Positions 43,342 through 52,655 of a stretch of 64,000 nt of DNA are shown here, in pieces. Location of the stretch: the NCBI RefSeq assembly GCF_030345095.1, contig NZ_CP128360.1:3224001-3288000 (forward strand), in the 5' to 3' direction. Source of the stretch: Solwaraspora sp. WMMA2056. Lineage in GTDB: Bacteria > Actinomycetota > Actinomycetes > Mycobacteriales > Micromonosporaceae. The notes under the pieces were generated by a model, which made no database searches, was not told the origin of the DNA, and was given only the letters and a program-made list of their open reading frames with translations. How positions within the stretch are numbered: position 1 is the first letter of the stretch; the number at the start of each line of letters is the position of its first letter. A program made the position numbers and the translations under genes.

Positions 43342-44841
43342 GTGCCGCTCCCACGTCTGACCGCGCCCCGGATCGACTTCGGCGCGCTGCGCCGCGAGCT
43401 GGAACTGCCCACCGCGTTCCCGCCTGCGGCGCAGCGCGAGGCGGACGCGGCGGCGGCCCGCGTACCGTTGCCGGACACCGACCTGACCGACGTCCCGTTC
43501 GTCACCCTCGACCCGCCCGGGTCGCGTGACCTGGACCAGGCGATGTGCCTGGACCGCCGGCCCGGTGGCGGCTTCCGGATCCGGTACGCCATCGCCGACG
43601 TCACCCCGTTCGTCGCCGATGGCGGCCCGCTGCACGCCGAGACCTGGCGTCGTGGCCAGACCATCTACCTGCCCGACGGCACCATCCCACTGCACCCGGC
43701 CAGCCTGAGCGAAGGCGCCGCCAGCCTGCTGCCCGACGCCGTGCGGCCTGCCGTGGTGTGGACCCTCGACCTGGCCGCCGACGGTGATCTCGTGGCCGCC
43801 CGGCTGGAGCGGGCCCGGGTGCGCAGCCGGGCCCAGCTGGACTATCCGTCGGCGCATGCCGCGCTGGCCGCCGGTCGACTCGCCGACCTCGCCGCACCGA
43901 TCGCGCTGTTGCCCGAGATCGGCGAACTGCTGACCGCGCGGGCGGTGGCCCGGGGCGCGGTGACCCTGCCGTTGCCCGATCAGGACGTCGAGTCCGACGG
44001 GGACGGCTGGCGCCTGGTCCTGCGACCACCCCTGCCGATCGAGGAACACAACGCGCAGATCTCGCTGCTGACCGGCATGGCCGCCGCCGGCATCATGCTG
44101 GAGGCCGGGACCGGACTGCTGCGTACCATGCCGGCACCGCAACCGGCGGCGGTGGCCCGGTTGCGAGCCGCCGCCCGCGCCCTCGGCGTCTGGTGGCCAC
44201 CGGGCGCGGCCGTCGGTGACGTGACCGCCGGGGTCGACCCGGCCCAGCCACGCGGTGCCGCTTTCCTCGACCACGCCGCCGAGTTGCTGCGGGGCGCCCG
44301 GTACACGGCCTTCGCCGGTGAGCCGCCGGCCGAGACCGGCCACGGTGGCGTCGGGGCACCGTACGCGCACGTCACCGCGCCGCTGCGCCGGCTGGCTGAC
44401 CGGTACGCCACCGAGGTGTGTCTGGCGGTGACCGCGGGACGGGAGGTTCCGACGGCGATCGTCGAGGCGTTGCCCCGGCTACCGGAGGTGATGGCCGGCA
44501 CTGACCGGACCGCCGGGGCCGCCGCCCGCGCGGCGGTCGACCTGACCGAGGCGGTCCTGCTGCAGCACCGCCTCGGTGCCGAGTTCGACGTCGCGGTGCT
44601 GGACGCGGACCCGGGCAGCGCCACCCGCGCGCCGCGCGGCACCGTCGCCCTCGACGAACCGGCCGTCATCGCCCGGTGCGTCGGCGCACCGCCGGTGGGC
44701 GAGCGGGTCCGGGTCCGGCTGGTGACGGCCGACCCGGCGAGCCGGCAGGTGCTGTTCCGCTACCCGGCCGACGCACCCGCCGAGGGACCCGCCGGCGCAC
44801 CCACCGAGGGACCCGCCGGCGCGCCGGCCGGCACCGCCTAG
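43342..44841 (+). CDS. RNB-domain ribonuclease (RNase II/R family)
   Basis: A 499-residue 3'-5' exoribonuclease of the actinobacterial short RNB type. The catalytic RNB motif DPPGSRDLDQAMCL lies at about residues 56-69 with the clustered Asp residues that bind magnesium; LPIEEHNAQISLLTGMAA and the signature YAHVTAPLRRLADRYATEVC at about 338-357 follow. Cold-shock and S1 domains flanking classical RNase II/R are not evident. The C-terminal tail carries a duplicated EGPAGAP repeat. It lies 98 bases after the H1-like gene, separated by an imperfect inverted repeat (about 43259-43322). Confidence 0.92.
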   Translation: MPLPRLTAPRIDFGALRRELELPTAFPPAAQREADAAAARVPLPDTDLTDVPFVTLDPPGSRDLDQAMCLDRRPGGGFRIRYAIADVTPFVADGGPLHAETWRRGQTIYLPDGTIPLHPASLSEGAASLLPDAVRPAVVWTLDLAADGDLVAARLERARVRSRAQLDYPSAHAALAAGRLADLAAPIALLPEIGELLTARAVARGAVTLPLPDQDVESDGDGWRLVLRPPLPIEEHNAQISLLTGMAAAGIMLEAGTGLLRTMPAPQPAAVARLRAAARALGVWWPPGAAVGDVTAGVDPAQPRGAAFLDHAAELLRGARYTAFAGEPPAETGHGGVGAPYAHVTAPLRRLADRYATEVCLAVTAGREVPTAIVEALPRLPEVMAGTDRTAGAAARAAVDLTEAVLLQHRLGAEFDVAVLDADPGSATRAPRGTVALDEPAVIARCVGAPPVGERVRVRLVTADPASRQVLFRYPADAPAEGPAGAPTEGPAGAPAGTA

Positions 44842-44928
44842 GCTACGCGCCGTCGCGATGCTGGTCAGCGTGGGTGGAACGCGTCACGGGAGCACCCACG
44901 ACGTGCCCCGATGGGCAAGGATGGCCTG

Positions 44929-45624
44929 ATGGGATACGACGCCAGCACACTGCCCGACGTCATGGGGCTGACGGTCGGCATCATCGGCGGCACCGGCGAC
45001 CAGGGGCGCGGGTTGGCGTACCGGTTCGCCCGGGCCGGCCAGCGGGTGCGGATCGGCTCACGTGACGCGGCCCGCGCCGCCGCCGCCGCCACCGAGATCG
45101 CCGCCCTGCCCGGGGTGCCCGCCGACACCATCAGCGGGGGCGGCAACGACGAGGTCTGCGCCGACTCCGACGTGGTGATCATCGCGGTGCCCTGGGAAGG
45201 GCACGAGGCCACCCTCGTCGCGTTGCGCGAGCAGCTCGTCGGCAGGATCGTGGTCGACTGCGTGAACCCGCTCGGCTTCGACAAGCAGGGGCCGTACGCG
45301 CTGCCCGTCGAGCAGGGCAGCGCCGCGCAGCAGGCCGCCGCGTTGCTGCCGGACTCGCGGGTCTGCGCGGCGTTCCACCACGTCAGCGCACCGTTGCTGG
45401 CGGATCCGGCGATCGACCGGATCGACCTGGACGTGCTGATCTGCGCCGAGGACCGCGACGCCGTCGCGGTGGTGGCGGCGTTGGCCGCCCGGATTCCGGG
45501 GATGCGGGGCATCTACGCCGGCCGGCTGCGCAACGCCCACCAGATCGAGGCGTTCACCGCGAACCTGATCGCGATCAACCGACGGTACAAGACCCATTCC
45601 GGGGTACGGGTCACCGAGGTCTGA
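44929..45624 (+). CDS. npdG: F420-dependent NADP oxidoreductase (NADPH-dependent F420 reductase)
   Basis: A 231-residue Rossmann-fold enzyme transferring hydride between NADPH and coenzyme F420. The dinucleotide motif GIIGGTGDQGRGLAYRFARA lies near residue 14, then VRIGSRD for NADP phosphate recognition, VVIIAVPWEGH, VVDCVNPLGFD and CAAFHHVSAPLL, all matching Fno/NpdG. ATG 44929 (AAGGAT upstream) is preferred to 44911. Presence of NpdG implies an F420-using actinobacterium. It ends at a bidirectional terminator facing panB. Confidence 0.92.
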   Translation: MGYDASTLPDVMGLTVGIIGGTGDQGRGLAYRFARAGQRVRIGSRDAARAAAAATEIAALPGVPADTISGGGNDEVCADSDVVIIAVPWEGHEATLVALREQLVGRIVVDCVNPLGFDKQGPYALPVEQGSAAQQAAALLPDSRVCAAFHHVSAPLLADPAIDRIDLDVLICAEDRDAVAVVAALAARIPGMRGIYAGRLRNAHQIEAFTANLIAINRRYKTHSGVRVTEV

Positions 45625-45631
45625 GACCGTG

Positions 45632-45661
45632 GCGGCGGGGCCGGCTCCCCGGCCCCGCCGC
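45632..45661. terminator. Bidirectional terminator, npdG / panB
   Basis: GCGGCGGGGCCGG (45632-45644) pairs perfectly with 45649-45661 around loop CTCC, 8 bases after the npdG stop and 60 bases from the convergent panB stop. Confidence 0.75.
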
Positions 45662-45720
45662 GACGGTCGGCGGTGGTCGGCGCGCCGTGCCCAAGCGGTC
45701 GGCGCACCGTGCCGCAACGG

Positions 45721-46593
45721 TCAGAAGGTGTGCTCGGCGGCGGGGAACCGGCCGCCTCGGACGTCGTCGGCGTACCTGCGGGTCGCGTCGGCCAGCACTC
45801 CGGCCAGGTCGGCGTAGGTCTTGACGAACCGCTGGGTCGGCCCGGAACGCATCCCCGCCATGTCCTGCCAGACCAGCACCTGCGCGTCGGTCTCCGGGCC
45901 GGCGCCGATGCCCACCGTCGGCACCGGCAGGTCGTGGGTGACCCGTTTGGCGACCTCGCCGGGGACCATCTCCAGCACCACGGCGAACGCGCCGGCCTCG
46001 GCCACCGCGTGCGCGTCGGCGACCACCTCGTCGGCGGCGTCGCCGCGCCCCTGTACCCGGTAGCCGCCGATGGTGTGTTCCCGCTGCGGGGTGAAGCCGA
46101 TGTGCGCCATCACCGGGATACCGGCCCCGGTGAGCGCCGCGATCTGGTCGGCGACCCGCCGGCCGCCCTCGAGTTTGACCGCGCCGCAGCCGCCCTCCTT
46201 CATGAAGCGCACTGCGGTCCGTAGCGCCTGGGTCGGCCCTTCCTCGTAGGAGCCGAAGGGCAGGTCGCCGACGACCAGCGCGCCCCGGGTTGCCCGGACC
46301 ACGGCCCGGACCAGCGGCAGCAGTTCGTCGACGGTGACCGGCACGGTCGTCTCGTGGCCGAAGACGTTGTTCGCCGCGGAGTCGCCGACCAGCAACACCG
46401 GAATGCCGGCCTGGTCGAAGATCGCGGCGGTGTACTGGTCGTACGAGGTGAGCATGGCCCACCGATCGCCGCGTTCCTTCGCGGCGATCAGGTCACGGGT
46501 GCGGACCCGGCGGCTGACCGGGCCGCCGTAGAGCGCGACCACCTCGGTGGGCTCGGCAGCCGGCAGCCCGGCACCTGGCGTCGATCGGGACAT
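45721..46593 (-). CDS. panB: 3-methyl-2-oxobutanoate hydroxymethyltransferase
   Basis: A 290-residue PanB, first committed step of pantothenate synthesis: transfer of a hydroxymethyl group from 5,10-methylene-THF to alpha-ketoisovalerate. Diagnostic segments are [40 protein letters not shown] (Mg-binding Asp), [23 protein letters not shown] and [13 protein letters not shown] (catalytic Glu), [26 protein letters not shown] precedes the ATG. The N-terminal extension of about 28 residues is normal for actinobacteria. It lies at the left edge of the conserved gln/lip block. Confidence 0.97.
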   Translation of the reverse strand: MSRSTPGAGLPAAEPTEVVALYGGPVSRRVRTRDLIAAKERGDRWAMLTSYDQYTAAIFDQAGIPVLLVGDSAANNVFGHETTVPVTVDELLPLVRAVVRATRGALVVGDLPFGSYEEGPTQALRTAVRFMKEGGCGAVKLEGGRRVADQIAALTGAGIPVMAHIGFTPQREHTIGGYRVQGRGDAADEVVADAHAVAEAGAFAVVLEMVPGEVAKRVTHDLPVPTVGIGAGPETDAQVLVWQDMAGMRSGPTQRFVKTYADLAGVLADATRRYADDVRGGRFPAAEHTF

Positions 46594-46712
46594 CGTCGTC
46601 TCCTCTCACCCTCGTGGCCGCGGTCGCGGTCCCCGGGGTACGCACCGATCGTGCCACCGCCCGCACCGACGCGGAGAGGCTTCAGTGCAGGAATTCACAC
46701 CTCATCCGGGTG

Positions 46713-48512
46713 TCAGCCGTCACCGGGCTCACGCCACCGGTTGGTGATCGGCAGCCGGCGGTCCCGGCCGAACGCCTTGATGGAGATCTTGGCCCCGGGC
46801 GCGGACTGCCGGCGCTTGTACTCGGCCAGATCCACCAGCCGCAGCACCCGGTCCACCAGCTGCGGGTCGTGCCCGGCGGCGATCAGGTCGTCCCGGCCGG
46901 CGTCGCCGTCGATGTATCCGCTGAGCACCGCGTCGAGCACCGCGTAGTCGGGCAGCGAGTCGGTGTCGAGCTGCCCGGGGCGCAGCTCGGCGCTGGGCGG
47001 TTTGGCGATCGAGTTCTCCGGGACGGGTGGTTCCTCGCCGCGCCGGAGAGCGTCGTCGTTGCGCCACCGGGCCAGCCTCCACACCAGGGTCTTCCACACG
47101 TCCTTGATCGGGTTGAACCCGCCGACCGAGTCGCCGTACAAAGTGGAGTAGCCGACCGCGAGCTCGCTCTTGTTGCCGGTGGTCAGCACCAGGTGACCCT
47201 CCTGGTTGGACAGCGCCATCAGGATCACCCCGCGCACCCGGGCCTGCAGGTTCTCCACCGCCAGGCCGGACAGCGAGATGTTGGCCAGGAACGGGTCCAC
47301 CATCGGCTGGATCGGCTCCACCCGGTAGTCCAGCCCGGTCCGCTTGGCCAGTTCGGCGGCGTCGGCGCGGGAATGCTCGGAGGAGAACTGGCTGGGCAGC
47401 GACACCCCGACGACCCGGTCCGCGCCGAGCGCGTCCACCGCGATCGTCGCCACCACCGCCGAGTCGATGCCGCCGGACAGCCCCAGTACCACCGAGGAGA
47501 AGCCGTTCTTGCGGACGTAGTCGCGCAGGCCCAGCACCAGCGCCGACCAGATCTCCGCCTCGGTCGGCAGCGGCGCGGCGATCCCACCACGGGCCGGGTT
47601 GCCGCCCGGGTCCGGCAGCGGGCCACCGATCGTCACCCGGTCGATGTCCATCCCGTCCTCGGCGGCGGCCTCCCCGGCGTCGGTCGTCGCGGTGGCGGCG
47701 TCGACGTCGCGCGCCGGGGCGTCGGCGGCCGGCAGGTCGAGGTCGTGCAGCAGCAGGTGCTCGACGAACTGGGGCGCACGGGCCAGCAGGGTGCCGTCCG
47801 CCGCGACGATCATCGAGTCGCCGTCGAAGACCAGTTCGTCCTGCCCGCCGACGAGATTGACGTACGCGACCGTTGCGCCGGCCTCGGCGGCGCGGCGACG
47901 TACCAGCGGCAGGCGGGCGTCGTCCTTGTCCAGCTCGTACGGTGATCCGTTGACCGTGACGACCAGGCCGACGCCGGCCCGCCGGGCGGCGGTGAACGGA
48001 CCGCCGGCCTGCCACAGGTCCTCGCAGATGGTCAACGCCACGTCGACGCCGCCGACGCGGACGACGGTCAGCGCGGTGCCCGGCACGAAGTAGCGGTCCT
48101 CGTCGAAGACGCCGTAGTTGGGCAGGTGGTGCTTGAGGTAGGTGGCGACGACCGTACCGTGGTGCAGCACCGCGAGGGCGTTGCGCGGCCCGCGACCCGG
48201 GTCGGCCTCGGCGCTGATCGCCGCCGGTCCGTCGGCGTCGAGGTAGCCGACCAGCACCGGCACCTCGCCGAGGCCGTCGGCGGCCAGGTCGGCGGCGAGC
48301 CGCCCGATGGCGGTACGGGAGGCGGCGACGAACGACTCCCGGAACACGAGGTCCTCGACCGGGTAGCCGGTGAGCATCATCTCCGGGAAGACGACCAGTT
48401 GGCCGCCGGCCTCCACCGCCGTACGGGCGGTGTCGCGGACCAGCCGGGCGTTGCCCGACAGGTCGCCTACCGTCGGGTTGACCTGGGCGAGAGCGATGCG
48501 CAGCGTCGGCAT
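46713..48512 (-). CDS. nadE: Glutamine-dependent NAD+ synthetase
   Basis: A 599-residue two-domain NadE. Residues about 1-265 are a CN-hydrolase glutaminase with the triad Glu (VVFPEMMLTGYP), Lys (LKHHLPNYGVFDEDRYF) and Cys (ALTICEDLW). Residues about 320-599 are the ATP-pyrophosphatase synthetase with LGLSGGIDSAVVATIAVDAL (P-loop) and LTTGNKSELAVGYSTLYGDS. It makes NAD from deamido-NAD using glutamine. ATG 48512 with GGGGGAAG upstream is preferred over 48551. An Ala/Asp/Glu-rich interdomain linker (residues about 268-300) is longer than usual. Confidence 0.96.
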   Translation of the reverse strand: MPTLRIALAQVNPTVGDLSGNARLVRDTARTAVEAGGQLVVFPEMMLTGYPVEDLVFRESFVAASRTAIGRLAADLAADGLGEVPVLVGYLDADGPAAISAEADPGRGPRNALAVLHHGTVVATYLKHHLPNYGVFDEDRYFVPGTALTVVRVGGVDVALTICEDLWQAGGPFTAARRAGVGLVVTVNGSPYELDKDDARLPLVRRRAAEAGATVAYVNLVGGQDELVFDGDSMIVAADGTLLARAPQFVEHLLLHDLDLPAADAPARDVDAATATTDAGEAAAEDGMDIDRVTIGGPLPDPGGNPARGGIAAPLPTEAEIWSALVLGLRDYVRKNGFSSVVLGLSGGIDSAVVATIAVDALGADRVVGVSLPSQFSSEHSRADAAELAKRTGLDYRVEPIQPMVDPFLANISLSGLAVENLQARVRGVILMALSNQEGHLVLTTGNKSELAVGYSTLYGDSVGGFNPIKDVWKTLVWRLARWRNDDALRRGEEPPVPENSIAKPPSAELRPGQLDTDSLPDYAVLDAVLSGYIDGDAGRDDLIAAGHDPQLVDRVLRLVDLAEYKRRQSAPGAKISIKAFGRDRRLPITNRWREPGDG

Positions 48513-48615
48513 GACGCTATCTTCCCCCACCGGTGCGGCAGTCAATCGCACCGGCGGCGGGCAGCGTCACCGGGGTCACGCCACCGCCGCAGGGGTCACC
48601 GGTGTACCGCAACGG

Positions 48616-49434
48616 TCACCCGGCGGTGTGCCGCAGCAGCGGGGCCGCCGGATCCACCTTGGCGGTGGCCCGGGTCAGCAGCGCGGCGGCGTCACCCGGT
48701 GCGACCGCGCCGACCGGGCCGAGGTGGCGCACGGTGGCGAGCAGGCCGTCGTCGTGGGCCAGCGCGAGGTAGCCGGTCTGCGGTCCGGGGCCGTCATCCG
48801 TACGGTCGGTGACGCTGATCAGCAGCGACCAGGCCGTGCCGACCGGCACCCGTTCCCGGCGGTGCACCCGGACCGTCACCGGGGTGCCGTCGTCGAGGTG
48901 GGCGGCGAAGCTGACGCAGCGGCTGGCGACGGTGTCCCAGTCGGCGGCGGCGGCGCCCGCCGCCACCGGATCCAGCAGGGTCAGCGACTGGCGCAGCGTC
49001 GCGCCGTCGGGGCCCTGGTACCGGGCCACCAGCTGATCAGTGGCGGGGCGGTCGCCGTCGGCCGCCGGCGACCAGGGGCGTTCGAAGAGCCGGCGGCAGC
49101 CGGTGTCGCCATCGTCGTCAGCGGTGGGGGTCGTGCCGCCCCCGCCATCGGTCGTGGTCGGGCCGGTCGCGGTGACGGGGCGGTAGCCGGCCGGCAGGTC
49201 GGCGGCGGCGAGCAGGACGGCACCGGGATCGGGCTGGGTGGCGACGACGCGCGACGGCGTGGTGACCGGATCGTCGCCGGGCGGTGCGGCAGGGGGTACG
49301 CCGACCATGGTGCCGACGGCCAGTCCGGCGGCGAGCCCGCCGCCGAGGGCGGAGCGGCTCATCGCGTAACGGGTCAGTGCCGACCAGTTGGTGACCGTAC
49401 GGTGGTATCCCGGTACGCGGTGCGGCCGTTGCAT
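48616..49434 (-). CDS. Membrane-anchored exported protein of unknown function
   Basis: 272 residues. ATG 49434 has AAAGGGGA upstream. A basic N-terminus (residues 1-28) precedes one hydrophobic segment at about 29-50 (SALGGGLAAGLAVGTMVGVP), then a Pro/Thr/Asp-rich linker, and an extracellular domain that may resemble PknH-type sensor domains (TGCRRLFERPWSP, VARYQGPDGATLRQSLTLLD, DWDTVASRCVSFAAHLDDGT), with two Cys likely paired. I do not assign a function. It is divergent from glnA2. Confidence 0.75.
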   Translation of the reverse strand: MQRPHRVPGYHRTVTNWSALTRYAMSRSALGGGLAAGLAVGTMVGVPPAAPPGDDPVTTPSRVVATQPDPGAVLLAAADLPAGYRPVTATGPTTTDGGGGTTPTADDDGDTGCRRLFERPWSPAADGDRPATDQLVARYQGPDGATLRQSLTLLDPVAAGAAAADWDTVASRCVSFAAHLDDGTPVTVRVHRRERVPVGTAWSLLISVTDRTDDGPGPQTGYLALAHDDGLLATVRHLGPVGAVAPGDAAALLTRATAKVDPAAPLLRHTAG

Positions 49435-49659
49435 TAATATCCCCTTTCGTGCCGATTGGGACTAACGCGCCGGAACGGTGTGGGTTGTGGGTCGGCCCCG
49501 GCACGTGCGTGACCGGAGTGGTCCCGTAACGTCGGCGTAACGAGGTCGGGAAAGACTGGGCTGCTCAGGTGGGAGCCGACAGCACCTGGTCCTGCGTTGG
49601 AGGGCACCAGCGCGGAGAATGGAACCGGTCCGGGCAGACCAGTGTCACGAGGGGTAGAC

Positions 49660-51012
49660 GTGGACCGTCAGCAGGAGTTCGTGCTCCGTACTCTGGAAGA
49701 GCGCGACATCCGTTTCGTTCGGTTGTGGTTCACCGACGTGCTCGGCACGCTCAAGAGCGTCTCGGTCGCGCCGGCTGAGCTCGAGGCAGCATTCGAAGAA
49801 GGCATCGGCTTCGATGGCTCCGCCATCGAAGGTTTCGCCCGGGTCTTCGAGTCCGACATGGTCGCCATGCCGGATCCCACCACTTTTCAGGTGTTCCCCT
49901 TCGAGGGCGGCGTCAGTGGCGAGAGCGCCCGGATGTTCTGCGACATCCTGCTGCCCGACGGTACGCCGTCCTGGGCCGACCCCCGGCACGTGCTGCGCCG
50001 GGCCCTGTCGCGGGCGGCGGACAAGGGTTTCACCTTCTACACCCACCCCGAGATCGAGTTCTTCCTGCTGGAGAGCAGCCCGACCGACGGCTCCACCCCG
50101 GTACCGGTCGACTCCGGCGGCTACTTCGACCACACCACGCACGCGGTGGCCCGCGACTTCCGCCGCCAGGCGGTGCTGGCCCTCGAGCGGATCGGCATCT
50201 CGGTCGAGTACAGCCACCACGAGGTCGCCCCCGGCCAGCAGGAGATCGACCTGCGCTACGCCGACGCGCTGACCACCGCCGACAACATCATGACCTTCCG
50301 GCACGTGGTGAAGGAGGTCGCCCTGTCGCACGGCGTCGCGGCGACCTTCATGCCCAAGCCCTTCACCGACCAGCCCGGCAGCGGCATGCACACCCACCTG
50401 TCGCTGTTCGAGGGTGAGCGCAACGCCTTCCACGACGCCAGTGACCCGATGAAGATCTCCAAGGTCGCCAAGGCGTTCATCGCCGGCCTGCTGGTGCACG
50501 CCCCCGAGTACACCGCCGTCACCAACCAGTGGGTCAACTCCTACAAGCGGCTGTTCCCGCAGGCGCTGCCGGACCGGATCACCGAGTCCCCGGCGTACGT
50601 GTGCTGGGGGCACCTCAACCGCTCCGCCCTGGTGCGGGTGCCGGCGTACGGCAAACCGAACTCGGCCCGGGTCGAGGTCCGGTCGCTGGACTCGGCGACC
50701 AACCCGTACCTGGCCTTCGCGGTCATGCTCGGTGCCGGCCTGAAGGGCATCGAGGAGGGCTACGAGCTGCCGCCCGGCTCCGAGGACGACGTGTCGGCGC
50801 TGTCGGCGGCCGAGCGCAAGGCGATGGGGTACGAGTCGCTGCCGGAGAACCTCTCCGAGGCGATCGAGGTGATGTCCCGCTCGGAGCTGGTCGCCGAGGT
50901 GCTCGGCGAGCACGTCTTCGACTTCTTCCTGCGCAACAAGCGCTCCGAGTGGGAGCAGTACCGCCGCGAGGTCACCCCGTACGAGCGTCGACGCTACCTC
51001 GGGGCGCTCTGA
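49660..51012 (+). CDS. glnA2: Glutamine synthetase type I homologue, GlnA2
   Basis: A 450-residue GS-fold protein. The N-terminus DRQQEFVLRTLEERDIRFVR and WFTDVLGTLKSVSVAPAELE match actinobacterial GlnA2 (M. tuberculosis Rv2222c) rather than GlnA1. Active-site segments are EIEFFLLE, HHEVAPGQQEIDLRYADA, GSGMHTHLSLF, NSYKRLFPQALP and ARVEVRSLDSATNPYLAFAV. The adenylylation loop NLYDLPPEE of GlnA1 is replaced by GYELPPGSEDD. GTG 49660 is preferred to 49597 because AGGGG precedes it and it matches the family N-terminus. In Streptomyces, GlnA2 was reported as a gamma-glutamylpolyamine synthetase, so true glutamine synthesis is not assured. Confidence 0.93.
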   Translation: MDRQQEFVLRTLEERDIRFVRLWFTDVLGTLKSVSVAPAELEAAFEEGIGFDGSAIEGFARVFESDMVAMPDPTTFQVFPFEGGVSGESARMFCDILLPDGTPSWADPRHVLRRALSRAADKGFTFYTHPEIEFFLLESSPTDGSTPVPVDSGGYFDHTTHAVARDFRRQAVLALERIGISVEYSHHEVAPGQQEIDLRYADALTTADNIMTFRHVVKEVALSHGVAATFMPKPFTDQPGSGMHTHLSLFEGERNAFHDASDPMKISKVAKAFIAGLLVHAPEYTAVTNQWVNSYKRLFPQALPDRITESPAYVCWGHLNRSALVRVPAYGKPNSARVEVRSLDSATNPYLAFAVMLGAGLKGIEEGYELPPGSEDDVSALSAAERKAMGYESLPENLSEAIEVMSRSELVAEVLGEHVFDFFLRNKRSEWEQYRREVTPYERRRYLGAL

Positions 51013-51036
51013 CCGTACGGCCGCCGGGCTGACGCC

Positions 51037-51064
51037 GGCCCCGCGCCAGGGCTGGCGCGGGGCC
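51037..51064. terminator. Terminator after glnA2
   Basis: GGCCCCGCGCCA (51037-51048) pairs perfectly with TGGCGCGGGGCC (51053-51064) around GGGC, 24 bases after the glnA2 stop. Confidence 0.75.
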
Positions 51065-51121
51065 GCTATCGTCCCTCCCGACACTGCCGCCGCCCCGGCG
51101 GCGGAAGGGGAGGGACGTCGC

Positions 51122-51547
51122 GTGTGGGAGGACCTGCTCAGCGGAGCCTGGCAGAGCATCGTGTTCGGGGTGGTCGGCATCGCGCTGATGGCCGCCGGTT
51201 TCGTGGTGGTCGACTGGCTGACTCCTGGGAAACTGCGGGAGCTGATCTGGGTGCAGCGCAACGCCAACGCCGGACTGCTGCTGGCCGCCAACCAGCTCGG
51301 CGTGGCCGGGATCGTCTTCACCGCGATCCTCACCAGCTACCCGTCGTTCGTGAAGGGACTCGCCTCGACCATCCTGTTCGGGCTGATCGGTCTGGGCGTC
51401 ATGGCGCTGGCCTTCGTCGTGCTGGACTGGCTGACCCCGGGCCGGCTCGGCGTGGTGATCTGCTCCGACGAACCGCACCCGGCCGCCCGGGTCAGCGCCG
51501 CCTCCCACCTCGGTGCAGCGCTGATCGTCTGCGCCTGCATCACCTGA
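51122..51547 (+). CDS. DUF350 membrane protein
   Basis: A 141-residue protein with four membrane helices arranged as an internal duplication: GVVGIALMAAGFVVVDWLTP in the first half and GLIGLGVMALAFVVLDWLTP in the second, each followed by GKLRELI or GRLGVVI. That duplication is the DUF350 hallmark. GTG 51122 has GGGGAGGG upstream. In other bacteria DUF350 genes neighbour the spermidine-synthase-like and DUF4178 families, but none is seen here. Function unknown. Confidence 0.88.
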   Translation: MWEDLLSGAWQSIVFGVVGIALMAAGFVVVDWLTPGKLRELIWVQRNANAGLLLAANQLGVAGIVFTAILTSYPSFVKGLASTILFGLIGLGVMALAFVVLDWLTPGRLGVVICSDEPHPAARVSAASHLGAALIVCACIT

Positions 51548-51600
51548 GCTGAGCCGGCTGCCAGCGACGTCAGCTGAGCCGGCGGTGCGGTGCCGACGGC

Positions 51601-52548
51601 TCAGGCCGGCCGTACCGCCGGCTCGACCGTCAGCGTGCCGGCCACGGTGTCCAGCGTGGCCGGCACACCGAGGCCGACGGTGCGTGGTGTCTGTCCGTGC
51701 CCGAGTGGCAACCCGCCGAGCACCGGTACGCCGAGATCGCCCAGCCGTTCGCCCAGCACCTGCGCGACGTCGACCCCCTGCCGGTCGGCGCAGCCGGTGA
51801 ACTGCCCGAGCGCGACCCCGGCCAGGCCGGCCAGCACGCCACTGCGGCGCAGCTGGGTCAGCATCCGGTCCACCCGGTACGGCGGCTCACCGATCTCCTC
51901 GACCAGCAGGATCGCGCCGGACAGGTCGGGCAGGTCCGCCGTGCCGACCGAGGTGGCCAGCAACGACAGGTTGCCGCCGAGCAACGTGCCGCTCGCCCGA
52001 CCCGGTACGGCGACCGGTGCGCTCGCCTCCAGAGGCGAGCGGGCGACGACCGTCGGCGCGGCGCCCATCACCGCCGTTCGCAGCGACTCGGCGGACTCCG
52101 CCGGGCACCGCTGGTCGTCCCAGGCCACCACCGGGCCGTGCACGCCCGCCAGACGGGCCGTCCGCCACAGCGCCAGGTGCAGCGCGGTCACGTCGGAGTA
52201 GCCGCAGACGACCTTCGGATCCCGGCGTACCGCCGCCGGGTCGAGCCGGTCGGCGATCCGCTGGCTGCCGTAGCCGCCCCGGGTGCAGAAGACACCGCGC
52301 ACCGCCGGATCGGCGAGCGCCTCGACGAGGTCGGCGGCCCGCTGCTCGTCGGTGCCGGCCAGGTAACCGTGGCGGCCCAGCGCGTGCCGGGCCAGCCGGG
52401 GCCGCAGCCCCCAACCGGCCAGGACCGCCATTCCCCGCTCGACCTGCTCCGCAGCCACCGGGCCGGCCGGCGCCACCACCCGGACCTCGTCATCGGGGCG
52501 CAGCGCCGGCGGGCGCAGCACCCCGCCCGTCGACAGCAGACCGGTCAC
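51601..52548 (-). CDS. LD-carboxypeptidase (peptidase S66)
   Basis: A 315-residue cytoplasmic S66 serine peptidase, expected to cut the L,D-bond of peptidoglycan tetrapeptides during wall recycling (MccF-like relatives degrade peptide-nucleotides instead). The Ser nucleophile is in VVCGYSDVTALHLAL (about residue 117), preceded by FCTRGGYGSQRI; Glu is in AILLVEEIGEPPYRVDRMLT and the catalytic His in LPLGHGQTPRTVGLG near the C-terminus. GTG start at 52548. It is divergent from the amidotransferase-like gene, with 107 bp between them. Confidence 0.92.
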   Translation of the reverse strand: MTGLLSTGGVLRPPALRPDDEVRVVAPAGPVAAEQVERGMAVLAGWGLRPRLARHALGRHGYLAGTDEQRAADLVEALADPAVRGVFCTRGGYGSQRIADRLDPAAVRRDPKVVCGYSDVTALHLALWRTARLAGVHGPVVAWDDQRCPAESAESLRTAVMGAAPTVVARSPLEASAPVAVPGRASGTLLGGNLSLLATSVGTADLPDLSGAILLVEEIGEPPYRVDRMLTQLRRSGVLAGLAGVALGQFTGCADRQGVDVAQVLGERLGDLGVPVLGGLPLGHGQTPRTVGLGVPATLDTVAGTLTVEPAVRPA

Positions 52549-52655
52549 CCGGTCAGGGTACGCGCCGGCGTCGGCGGGCGCGTACGAGTGGCGACCGGGG
52601 CGGCGCCGGGTACCACCTGCCGCCGTACCCGCCGCCGATTGGATAGCCTCGACCC